From contig JAVEDE010000126.1 in NCBI GenBank assembly GCA_030841105.1, forward strand, positions 1 to 59,068: DNA of 59,068 nucleotides, given 5' to 3'. This document shows, piece after piece, positions 26,562 to 34,492 of the stretch; the first letter of the stretch is position 1; every line of letters begins with the position of its first letter. This DNA is from Pyrinomonadaceae bacterium. GTDB lineage: Bacteria; Acidobacteriota; Blastocatellia; Pyrinomonadales; Pyrinomonadaceae. Below the pieces are notes generated by a model. The model was not told the DNA's origin. It saw only the letters and a list, made by a program, of their open reading frames with translations, and ran no database searches. The translations under genes were made by a program, and so were the position numbers.

Positions 26562-27735
26562 CGCGGCCGCGCTCCGGCAAGCCTTCCGTGATGTCTACGG
26601 CCTGCAAGACGGCGCGCCGCGCCTGTTTCGCGCGCCCGGCCGCGTCAACTTGATCGGCGAGCACACGGACTATAACGAAGGCTTCGTGCTCCCGATGGCG
26701 ATTGACCGCGAGACGTGTGTCGCCGCGCGGCCGCGCGCGGATCGAGTCGTCCGCATCTTCTCCGTGAACTTGAACGAGCACGCCGAGTTCGACCTCGACC
26801 AACCGGGCGAGCGCGAGCGCGGCCTCTGGCTCGACTATGTGGAAGGCGTCGCGCAAGCGTTGGAACGACGCGGCGTGCGGCTCGGCGGGGCAGACCTCGC
26901 CCTCTCTTCGGACGTGCCGGTCGGCGCGGGGCTGTCGTCTTCCGCCGCGCTCGAAGTCTCCGCCGGACTCGCCCTCGCGTCCGTCTCAGGGCGCGAAGTT
27001 GACCCGGTCGAACTCGCGCTTGCGGGGCAGGAGGCGGAGCACACGTACGTCGGCGCGAAGGTCGGCATCATGGATCAATTCATCGCCGCGCTCGGCCGCG
27101 CCGGTCACGCGCTGCTGATTGACTGCCGCACGCTGGAGACGCAGGCGATTCCCGTTGACACGACCGACACGCTCGTCGCCATCTGCGACACGCGCGTCAA
27201 GCACGAGTTGTCGGCCTCGGAGTACAACACGCGGCGCGCGGAGTGTGAAGAGGGCGTCGAGTTGCTGCGGCGCGCGGGGCTAACGGACATCCGCGCGCTG
27301 CGCGACGTGAGCGAGGCGGATTTGGAACATTACGGCCGCGCGCTGCCGGAGGTGGTCGGGCGACGCTGCCGCCACGTCGTCTCGGAGAACGCGCGGACGC
27401 TCGATGCCTCGGCCGCGCTCAGGGAAGGACGGCTCGAAGAGATGGGGCGGCTGATGTACTCAAGCCACGAGTCTCTGCGCGACGACTACGAAGTGAGTTG
27501 CGCCGAACTCGATCAGATGGTCGAAATCGCCACGTCGCTCGCGGGCGCGACGCTCGGCGCGCGTATGACGGGCGGCGGCTTCGGCGGCTGCACCGTCAAC
27601 CTCGTCCGCCGCGACGCGCTCGACATTTTTCGCGAGACGATCACGCGCGAATACACCGACGCCACCGGCCGGACGCCCAACATCTACGTGTCCGAGGCGG
27701 GCGAAGGAGCGGGAGAAGTGACGAGTGACGAGTGA
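26554..27735 (+). CDS. galK: Galactokinase (GTG start)
   Basis: This 393-aa GHMP-family kinase phosphorylates D-galactose at C1. Signatures are GRVNLIGEHTDYNEG near residue 30, the phosphate loop PVGAGLSSSAALEV near residue 125 and TGGGFGGCTVNLV near residue 340. The start is GTG within the galT 3' end, with GGAGG upstream. The last residues VTSDE are read from the left arm of a heptamer hairpin, so the natural C-terminus may have been altered by that element. With galT it gives a complete route from galactose to glucose-1-phosphate, apart from epimerase. A LacI regulator follows. Confidence 0.97.
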   Translation: MIDAAALRQAFRDVYGLQDGAPRLFRAPGRVNLIGEHTDYNEGFVLPMAIDRETCVAARPRADRVVRIFSVNLNEHAEFDLDQPGERERGLWLDYVEGVAQALERRGVRLGGADLALSSDVPVGAGLSSSAALEVSAGLALASVSGREVDPVELALAGQEAEHTYVGAKVGIMDQFIAALGRAGHALLIDCRTLETQAIPVDTTDTLVAICDTRVKHELSASEYNTRRAECEEGVELLRRAGLTDIRALRDVSEADLEHYGRALPEVVGRRCRHVVSENARTLDASAALREGRLEEMGRLMYSSHESLRDDYEVSCAELDQMVEIATSLAGATLGARMTGGGFGGCTVNLVRRDALDIFRETITREYTDATGRTPNIYVSEAGEGAGEVTSDE

Positions 27736-27787
27736 CAAGTTAAAACTAAGAGCTTGTCTTCAACTTGTCACTTGTCACCCGTCACTT
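27716..27787. repeat. Heptamer hairpin element 2, overlapping the galK stop
   Basis: Arms 27716-27741 and 27762-27787 match at 24 of 26 positions around a 20-nt loop. Left-arm units of 7 bp are GTGACGA, GTGACGA and GTGACAA, and the right arm continues the pattern to 27794. The left arm overlaps the final codons and stop of galK. No run of T follows on the galK strand, so termination would have to rely on the stem alone. Confidence 0.85.
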
Positions 27788-27802
27788 GTCACTCAAAAAG
27801 AG

Positions 27803-28879
27803 ATGCGTATTAAAGACGTGGCGCGGGAGGCGGGCGTTTCGACGGCGACCGTCTCGCACGTCATCAACAAGACGAGGTTTGTGACGGACGCGACACGCGA
27901 GCGGGTGCTCGGCGCGATCGAGCGGTGCGGCTACTACCCGAACGCGCACGCGCGCAGCCTCGCCTCCGGGCGCAGCAACACGCTCGGCCTGATCATCTCC
28001 GACATCTCGAACCCGTTCTTCCCCGAACTCGTCAAGTCAATCGAGCGGGCGGCCTTCGAGCGCGGCTACGATCTGATTCTGTCGAACACGAACTACGAGG
28101 CCGAGCGCACGTCGCGCTACGTGCAGCGGCTCATCGAGCGCAAGGTGGCGGGCGTCGCGCTGATGACTTCGGAGATGGACGCCGCGCTCGTCGGTGAACT
28201 GGCGCGGCGGCGCGTCTGCGTCGTCTTCCTCGACTTGGGGAGCGCGGGGCAGTGCATGAACAACATCGTCGTGGACTACGACACGGGGATCGAAGAGGCC
28301 ATCGCGCACCTCGTCGCGCTCGGCCACCGCGAGTTTGCTTTCGTCGGCGGGCCGCGCCACCTGCGCTCGGCCGTCAAACGCCTCGACGCCTTTCGCGCTT
28401 CGGTCGCGCGCCACCTGCCCGCAGCCGCGCCGCAAATTTACGACGGCGACTTCAAACTCGACGGCGGGCGACACGCGGCACGAGCCATTGTCGAGCGCGG
28501 CGAAAAGATGCCGACGGCCGTCGTCGTCGCCAACGACATGATGGCGCTGGGGGTGATGCAGGAGTTTCGCGAGTGGGGCATCGAAGTGCCGCGCGACGTG
28601 TCGGTCGTCGGCTTCGACGACATCGCGTTCGCCCAACTGGCCGCGCCGCCTTTGACGACCGTGAGTTTGCCGCGCGAGGAACTCGGCCGCCGCGCCGTCG
28701 AAGCCCTCATCGCCAGCGTCGAACACTCGGAGCAGCAGGGGACGGACATCCACATCGCGACGCGCCTCGTCGTGCGCGCCTCGACCGCGCGCGTGCGAGA
28801 GAGGGAGGCGGCGGCAGGCGGCGCGAAGGGCGGAACGAACGCGCGCGGCGGCGGCGCGCCGAATCTCAAAGTCGTTTGA
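27803..28879 (+). CDS. LacI-family transcriptional regulator
   Basis: The 358-aa product begins MRIKDVAREAGVSTATVSHVIN, the LacI helix-turn-helix, followed by the hinge (NAHARSLASGRSNTLGLI). A sugar-binding-protein-like effector domain (ISDISNPFFPELVKSIE, AVVVANDMMALGVMQEF, VSVVGFDDIAFAQL) fills the rest. A longer open frame upstream runs through the hairpin repeat and is rejected. It sits within the galactose/GH43/importer block and is the most likely controller of it, possibly through the operator at 17416. The inducer is unknown. The C-terminal 40 residues (AAAGGAKGGTNARGG) are low-complexity. Confidence 0.95.
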   Translation: MRIKDVAREAGVSTATVSHVINKTRFVTDATRERVLGAIERCGYYPNAHARSLASGRSNTLGLIISDISNPFFPELVKSIERAAFERGYDLILSNTNYEAERTSRYVQRLIERKVAGVALMTSEMDAALVGELARRRVCVVFLDLGSAGQCMNNIVVDYDTGIEEAIAHLVALGHREFAFVGGPRHLRSAVKRLDAFRASVARHLPAAAPQIYDGDFKLDGGRHAARAIVERGEKMPTAVVVANDMMALGVMQEFREWGIEVPRDVSVVGFDDIAFAQLAAPPLTTVSLPREELGRRAVEALIASVEHSEQQGTDIHIATRLVVRASTARVREREAAAGGAKGGTNARGGGAPNLKVV

Positions 28880-28917
28880 GCACGCCATAAATTAAGGGCA
28901 AGAGGGGCTAGTTAAAG

Positions 28918-30621
28918 ATGAGAAAAAGAGAACTCAAAGTTTCGCCGCCGGAGACGCGCGTCGTGAGTGCGGCGACGGCGGTGCGGCGCGCGTCCTGCTT
29001 CGTGGTGCGCCGCGCGGCCTTCTTCGTCGCGCTCGTCTGCGCATGCGCGGTGGGCGGGGCGGCGCAGTCGCGCGCGACTTACACGAACCCCGCGCTCGCG
29101 GGCGACTATCCAGACCCGTCCGTCATACGCGTCGGGCAGGACTACTGGGCAGCGGCCACCTCTTCCGAGTGGGCGCCGGAGTTTCCCATCCTGCACTCGC
29201 GCGATCTCGTCAACTGGCGCGTCGCCGGGGCGGTCTTTCAGAAGCGTCCCGCGTGGTCAATCGGCAACTACTGGGCGCCGGAAATTTCCGAAGACCGCGG
29301 CCGCTTCTACGTCTATTACACGGCGAAGAAAAAGGACGGCCCGCTCTGCGTCGCCGTCGCCACGGCGCGTCGCCCGCAGGGGCCTTACACGGATCACGGC
29401 CCGCTCGTCTGTCAGGAAGTCGGCTCGATTGACGGCTTCCCCATGCGCGACGAGCGTGGGCAGCGTTACCTCTTGTGGAAAGAGGACGGCAACAGCAAGA
29501 GCGTGCCGACGCCCATCTGGGCGCAGCGACTCTCGCCCGACGGCACGCGCCTCATCGGAGAGAAGCAGGAGTTGATTCGCAACGATCAGGCTTGGGAGAA
29601 ACATGCCACGCTGCCCTACGGCGATCTGGTCGAAGGCGCGGCGGTCGTCCGGCGCGGCAGTTGGTTCTACATGTTCTACTCCGGCAACTTCTGTTGCGCG
29701 CGCGAGTGCAACTACCAGATCGGCGTCGCGCGTTCGCGGAAACTTTTGGGGCCTTGGGAGAAGAATCCCGCGAACCCGATCATGCGCGGCAACGACGACT
29801 TCAAGTGTCCCGGCCACGGCACGATCGTCGCCGACCCGCGCGGGCGCGACTACTTGATGTATCACGCGATGGACGCGAAGGATTTCGTCTACGTCGGCCG
29901 TCAGGCGATGCTCGATCAAATCGAGTGGGGCGCGAACGGCTGGCCGACGATTAACAATGGCCGCGGCCCTTCGGCGCGCGCCGCTTCGCCGCACGGCACG
30001 GGCGAGCGCAACGCCGAACACTATTTCTTCGACGACTTCACGTCTCTCAAACTGCAACCCGGTTGGCAGTGGCCGCAGTCGAACGAACCCGTCATGCGGA
30101 CGGAGAGCGCGCGCGGCGGTCGCCTCGTGCTCTCGCCCGCAGTCGAGCAGACGACGAACCCCGTCGGGGCTATCGTCGCGCGCCTGACCACGGTGGGCGA
30201 TTATGAAGCGACGACGGTGATTGACACGCGCGGGATGCGTCGCGGCGCGCTCGCAGGGCTGTCCGCTTACGGCGACGCAGAGAACGCGCTCGGCGCGGTC
30301 GTTGACGGGCGCAATATCATCCTCTGGCGGCGTGAGAAGAATGAACAAAAGATGGTGGCGACCGTGACGGACGCCGTGCGCTCGTCGCTGGTTCACCTGC
30401 GCATGACGGCCGACGACGGCCGCCGTTATCGTTTCGCGGTGAGCGAGGACGGCAATCGCTGGCGCAACGTGGGCGACGAGATGGACGGTGAATATCTGCC
30501 GCCGTGGGACAGGGGCGTGCGCGTCGCGCTCACGTCGGGCGGCGCGGCGGGCGCTGTCGGAAAGTTTGAATCGTTCAGGATCGCGCCGACGCGCACGAGC
30601 CGTGCGGCGCGCGGCGAATAA
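28918..30621 (+). CDS. Secreted GH43 glycosidase with C-terminal beta-sandwich
   Basis: The 567-aa exported enzyme has a basic region and signal core (FFVALVCACAVGGAAQ), then a five-bladed GH43 propeller. TYTNPALAGDYPDPSVIRVG carries the base Asp, SIDGFPMRDE the second Asp and DLVEGAAVVRRG the acid Glu. From about residue 360 a ConA-like sandwich follows (DDFTSLKLQPGWQWPQ... FESFRIAPT), the arrangement of GH43 enzymes with a C-terminal xylosidase-type domain. As in the other GH43 here, an adjacent Cys pair occurs (SGNFCCARE). The substrate may be arabinan, xylan or galactan side chains. It is separated from the LacI gene by 38 bases and followed by the importer operon. Confidence 0.9.
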   Translation: MRKRELKVSPPETRVVSAATAVRRASCFVVRRAAFFVALVCACAVGGAAQSRATYTNPALAGDYPDPSVIRVGQDYWAAATSSEWAPEFPILHSRDLVNWRVAGAVFQKRPAWSIGNYWAPEISEDRGRFYVYYTAKKKDGPLCVAVATARRPQGPYTDHGPLVCQEVGSIDGFPMRDERGQRYLLWKEDGNSKSVPTPIWAQRLSPDGTRLIGEKQELIRNDQAWEKHATLPYGDLVEGAAVVRRGSWFYMFYSGNFCCARECNYQIGVARSRKLLGPWEKNPANPIMRGNDDFKCPGHGTIVADPRGRDYLMYHAMDAKDFVYVGRQAMLDQIEWGANGWPTINNGRGPSARAASPHGTGERNAEHYFFDDFTSLKLQPGWQWPQSNEPVMRTESARGGRLVLSPAVEQTTNPVGAIVARLTTVGDYEATTVIDTRGMRRGALAGLSAYGDAENALGAVVDGRNIILWRREKNEQKMVATVTDAVRSSLVHLRMTADDGRRYRFAVSEDGNRWRNVGDEMDGEYLPPWDRGVRVALTSGGAAGAVGKFESFRIAPTRTSRAARGE

Positions 30622-30741
30622 GCGTCGGGGCGAGCGACATGTCACTCGCCCGCGAGAAGATTGATGTGCCTGCAACTTTCAACATAGAGACACGGGCGAC
30701 GGACTCGTCTGTTGCCTTTACAAAATTTTCCGAGGTGAAAC

Positions 30742-31773
30742 ATGAAATCAACAGTCGGTGGGCGGAAGTCGTTGGCGGTCTTGGTGGCGTTGTTGTTCGC
30801 GTGCGCGCTCGCGCTGGGCGGTTGCCGCAAGGAGAGCAGTAGTGGCGGCAGTGGCGGTGGGGGCGGCGTGGCGGGCGGCGGTCAGAACAACGCGGGCGGC
30901 AAGAAAGTGATCGGCTTCTCGCAGATGGAGATGGACGGGCCGTGGCGCATTGCCGAGACCGAGAGCATCAAGGGGGAGGCGTCGAAGAAGCCCGACAAGT
31001 ACGATCTGCGCGTGACGGTCGCGCAGGGCGACACGGCCAAGCAGGCCGCGAACGTCGAAGACCTCGTGGCGCAGCGCGTTGACGCCATCTTCCTCGCGCC
31101 GCGCGAGACGGTCGGTTTCGAGCAGGCTTTGGCGACGGCTAAGAGCGCGAACATCCCCGTCATCCTCGTTGACCGCGAAGCGTCGGGCACGGCGGGCGAT
31201 GATTTCGTCACCGTGCTCAAGTCGGACTTCGTCAAGCAGGGGCAGCGCGCCGCCGACTGGCTCGCCACAGCGTCGAACGGCAAGGCCAACATCGTGGAAC
31301 TGAGCGGAACGAGCGGCGCGTCCGTCACGGCGGATCGCGGCAAGGGCTTTCGCGACGAGATCGCGAAGCACCCGGAGATGAAGATCATTCAGTCGCAGAC
31401 CGGCGACTTCAACCGCGCCAAGGCGCGCGACGTGATGCAGAACATCATTCAGGCGCGGGGCAAAGAGATCACGGCCGTCTACGCGCACAACGACGAGATG
31501 GCGCTCGGCGCGATTCAGGCGCTCGAAGCCGCCGGGATGAAGCCGGGCACGGACGTATTGATCATCTCGGTGGACGGGCAGAAGAGCGCGCTGCAAGCCA
31601 TCCTCGACGGCAAGATGAACGTGACCATCGAGTCGAACCCGCGCTTCGGCCCGCTCGCCTTCGCCACGCTCGAAAAGTTCTGGGCGGGCGAAAAACTCCC
31701 GCCCATCGTCGGCATCGAAGATCGCCTCTTCGACAAGACGAACGCGGCGCAGTTCTTGAACGAGGCGTACTAA
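30742..31773 (+). CDS. ytfQ: YtfQ-like sugar-binding lipoprotein
   Basis: The 343-aa lipoprotein has a signal peptide with lipobox LALGGC, then a Ser/Gly linker and a type-I periplasmic binding fold. Stretches recall E. coli YtfQ (galactofuranose-binding): VIGFSQMEMDGPWRIAETES, VDAIFLAPRETVGF, VELSGTSGASVTADRGKGF, SQTGDFNRAKARDVMQ and YAHNDEMALGAIQALEAAG. It would capture the sugar released by the GH43 enzymes. GAGGTG lies 4 bases upstream of the ATG. E. coli YtfQ prefers galactofuranose, and its relatives may also bind galactose or arabinose. The following genes make the cognate ABC transporter. Confidence 0.9.
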   Translation: MKSTVGGRKSLAVLVALLFACALALGGCRKESSSGGSGGGGGVAGGGQNNAGGKKVIGFSQMEMDGPWRIAETESIKGEASKKPDKYDLRVTVAQGDTAKQAANVEDLVAQRVDAIFLAPRETVGFEQALATAKSANIPVILVDREASGTAGDDFVTVLKSDFVKQGQRAADWLATASNGKANIVELSGTSGASVTADRGKGFRDEIAKHPEMKIIQSQTGDFNRAKARDVMQNIIQARGKEITAVYAHNDEMALGAIQALEAAGMKPGTDVLIISVDGQKSALQAILDGKMNVTIESNPRFGPLAFATLEKFWAGEKLPPIVGIEDRLFDKTNAAQFLNEAY

Positions 31774-31779
31774 GACAAG

Positions 31780-31852
31780 TGAGCAGTGAGCAGTAAGCAG
31801 TCAAAATCTAACGACTGAAAATTACTGTTCGCTGCTTACTGCTCACTGCTCA
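31780..31852. repeat. Heptamer hairpin element 3, 21-bp perfect stem
   Basis: TGAGCAGTGAGCAGTAAGCAG (31780-31800) pairs perfectly with 31832-31852 around a 31-nt loop. Units are GTGAGCA, GTGAGCA, GTAAGCA. It starts 7 bases after the binding-protein stop and ends 8 bases before the ATPase start, so it fills the gap between ytfQ- and ytfR-like genes. It could lower downstream expression in the operon, as hairpins after binding-protein genes often do. Confidence 0.9.
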
Positions 31853-31860
31853 TTAAACCT

Positions 31861-33474
31861 ATGACTGACGAACCAGTCCTCCGCATGGAGGGCATCACGA
31901 AAATCTTTTCGGGCGTGACTGCGCTGGCGAATGTTGATCTGTCGCTCGCGCGCGGCGAGGTGCATGCGCTCGTGGGCGAGAACGGCGCGGGCAAATCCAC
32001 GCTGATCAAGATCATGACGGGCGCGTACACGCGCGACGGCGGGCAGATGTTTCTCGAAGGCCGCGCCGTGGACTTTCGCACGCCGGAGGACGCGCAAGCC
32101 GAGGGCGTCGTCGCCGTCTATCAGGAAGTCAACCTGCTCACCTTTCGCACGGTCGCAGAGAACATCTATCTCGGGCGCGAGCCGCGTCGCTTCGGCCTCA
32201 TTGATTGGAAGCGGATGAACGCGGACGCCGCTGCGCTTTTGAAACGCCTCGGCCTCGACATAGACCCGCGCGCGCCGCTCGGCTCTCTCAACATCGCGCT
32301 CCGGCAGATGGTGGCGATTGCGCGCGGCGTCTCGTTCGACGCGAAGGTCGTCGTCTTGGACGAGCCGACGAGTTCGCTCACGGAACACGAGGTGCAGATT
32401 CTCTACGACGTGATCCGGCGACTCAAAGCGGAGGGCACGGCCGTCGTTTACATCAGCCATCGCTTCGACGAGTTGTACACGGTCTGCGACCGCGTGACGA
32501 TCTTGCGCGACGGCCGGTTTGTCGCCACGCGCCCGCTCGCAGGGTTGGAAAAGATCGATCTCGTCTGTCTCATGCTCGGCAAGCAGCGCGAGGAGTTGCG
32601 GCAGGGCACGACCGCCTTCAAAGGCGCGACCGAAGCGGCGGCCGGGGAGACGCCGCTCCTGAGCGCCGAGAATTTGAAGCGCGGGCGCAAACTCAACGAC
32701 GTGACGGTGGAGGTGGCGCGCGGCGAGATCGTCGGCATGGCGGGCTTGCTCGGTTCGGGTCGGACGGAGACGGCGCGCGCGATCTTCGGCGCGGACAGCG
32801 TCGAATCGGGCGAGGTGCGTCTGGAAGGGAAGACGATCAGGCGCGGCTCTGTGAACGAGGCGATTGATTCAGGCATCGCGTTCCTCACCGAAGACCGCAA
32901 GGCCGAGGGCATCATCCCCGAACTCTCCGTGCGCGAGAATTTGACGCTCGCCGCGCTGCCCGCGCTCTCGACGCTCGGCGTCGTATCGCGAGCGCGCCAG
33001 GCCGAGATCGTTGACAAGTTCATGAAGCGGCTCGGCATCAAGGCCGCCAACGCCGATCAGAAAATCCGCGAGTTGTCCGGCGGCAACCAGCAGAAAGTTC
33101 TGCTCGCGCGCTGGCTCTGCAAGAACCCGAAGTTCCTCATCCTCGACGAGCCGACGCGCGGCATAGACATCGGCGCGAAGGGCGAGATTCAGTCGCTCGT
33201 GGGCGAACTGGCGGAGAGCGGCCTCGGCGTCCTGATGATCTCTTCGGAGTTGGAAGAGTTGGTCGAAGGGAGTTCGCGCGTCGTCGTGATGCGCGACGGG
33301 CAGCGCGTGGGCGAACTGCGCGGCGACGACATCTCGCAAGCCAACATCATCCGCGCGATGGCCGAGGGGACGACAGGCGAGGCGACCGCCGCTTCGACCG
33401 CCACCGCGCACGTCACGGACACCACGCCGCCCGCCGCGACACCACCCTCTGTGCCGCCCGCAAAAGGAGCTTGA
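31861..33474 (+). CDS. ytfR: YtfR-like sugar ABC transporter ATPase
   Basis: The 537-aa protein is made of two ABC cassettes. The first has Walker A GENGAGKSTLIK, a degenerate signature LNIALRQMVAIARG and Walker B VVVLDEPTSSL. The second has a loop GLLGSGRTETARAIFG without a complete Walker A, as usual for ribose/galactose-class proteins, then signature LSGGNQQKVLLARW and Walker B FLILDEPTRGIDIG. It powers uptake of the sugar bound by the YtfQ-like protein. A low-complexity tail (Thr/Ala/Pro-rich) extends past the second cassette. It sits between the binding protein and the first permease. Confidence 0.93.
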   Translation: MTDEPVLRMEGITKIFSGVTALANVDLSLARGEVHALVGENGAGKSTLIKIMTGAYTRDGGQMFLEGRAVDFRTPEDAQAEGVVAVYQEVNLLTFRTVAENIYLGREPRRFGLIDWKRMNADAAALLKRLGLDIDPRAPLGSLNIALRQMVAIARGVSFDAKVVVLDEPTSSLTEHEVQILYDVIRRLKAEGTAVVYISHRFDELYTVCDRVTILRDGRFVATRPLAGLEKIDLVCLMLGKQREELRQGTTAFKGATEAAAGETPLLSAENLKRGRKLNDVTVEVARGEIVGMAGLLGSGRTETARAIFGADSVESGEVRLEGKTIRRGSVNEAIDSGIAFLTEDRKAEGIIPELSVRENLTLAALPALSTLGVVSRARQAEIVDKFMKRLGIKAANADQKIRELSGGNQQKVLLARWLCKNPKFLILDEPTRGIDIGAKGEIQSLVGELAESGLGVLMISSELEELVEGSSRVVVMRDGQRVGELRGDDISQANIIRAMAEGTTGEATAASTATAHVTDTTPPAATPPSVPPAKGA

Positions 33475-33480
33475 GAGAAG

Positions 33481-34482
33481 ATGCAGAACGCCACACCGGC
33501 CAACAGCAGCGGCGGCAGCACGGCGGCGGGCGCGTCGAGGCGCGCGGGCGCGCGTTCGCTGCTCGCCGACTACGGCCCGACCTACGGCGCGCTCGCCGCG
33601 CTCATCCTGCTCGTCTTAGCCAACGCCGTGTTCACGCCGAACTTCGCAGACGTGAACAACTTCCGCAACATCCTCTTGCAAGTTGCGCCGACCGTGCTTG
33701 TCGCCGTCGGCATGACGCTCGTCATCGCGACGGGCGGGATTGATCTCTCCGTCGGCTCGGTGATGGCGATTGCCGCCGCGCTCGCCGCGACGAACCTCGA
33801 ACGCGGACTCTTGCCGGCGGTGCTTTTAGGACTCGCCGCCGCGCTCGCCGTCGGCATCCTGAACGGCGCGCTCATCTCCGGCTTCCGCATCCAGCCGATC
33901 ATCGTGACGCTCGCGCTCCTGATCACCGGACGCGGCGTGGCGCAGGTGATCAGCCGCGGCGGGCAGATCATCTTGATTGACAACCAGAATTTCATGTCGC
34001 TCGGCAAAGGCTTCGTCGGGCCTGTGCCGACGTCAGTCGTCGTGATGCTGCTGGTCGTCGCCGTCGCGATCTTCGTGATGCGCGCGACGAGTTTTGGTCG
34101 CTACGTCGTCGCCGTCGGCGGCAACGAATCGGCGGCGCGGCTCGCGGGCGTCAAAGTCCACCGGACGAAGATCATGGTCTACGCGCTGAGCGGGTTGCTC
34201 GCGGGGATGGCCGGACTGATCGAGGCGGCGAAGGCCGAGGCGAGCGACGCGACGAAGGTCGGCCTCTACATCGAACTCGACGCCATCGCGGCGGTCGTCG
34301 TCGGCGGCACGCCTTTGACGGGCGGGCGCGTGACGGTCGTCGGCACGCTCATCGGGGCGCTCATCATGCAAGTCATCACGACGAGTTTCAACATGCTCGG
34401 CATCGGCTTCGCGTGGTCGCTCGTTTTGAAGGCGGCGATCATCCTCGTTGCCGTCTACATCCAACGCCCCAAAGTGGCCTGA
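33481..34482 (+). CDS. ytfT: YtfT-like sugar ABC transporter permease
   Basis: The 333-aa inner-membrane protein has eight or more hydrophobic segments. The family signatures TLVIATGGIDLSVGSVMAI, NGALISGFRIQPIIVTLAL and LTGGRVTVVGTLIGALI are visible. It starts 6 bases after the ATPase stop. In the E. coli Ytf system two different permeases form the channel with one ATPase and one binding protein. The second is at 36110, separated by an amidohydrolase gene. Confidence 0.9.
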   Translation: MQNATPANSSGGSTAAGASRRAGARSLLADYGPTYGALAALILLVLANAVFTPNFADVNNFRNILLQVAPTVLVAVGMTLVIATGGIDLSVGSVMAIAAALAATNLERGLLPAVLLGLAAALAVGILNGALISGFRIQPIIVTLALLITGRGVAQVISRGGQIILIDNQNFMSLGKGFVGPVPTSVVVMLLVVAVAIFVMRATSFGRYVVAVGGNESAARLAGVKVHRTKIMVYALSGLLAGMAGLIEAAKAEASDATKVGLYIELDAIAAVVVGGTPLTGGRVTVVGTLIGALIMQVITTSFNMLGIGFAWSLVLKAAIILVAVYIQRPKVA

Positions 34483-34492
34483 TCTCTTCTCG

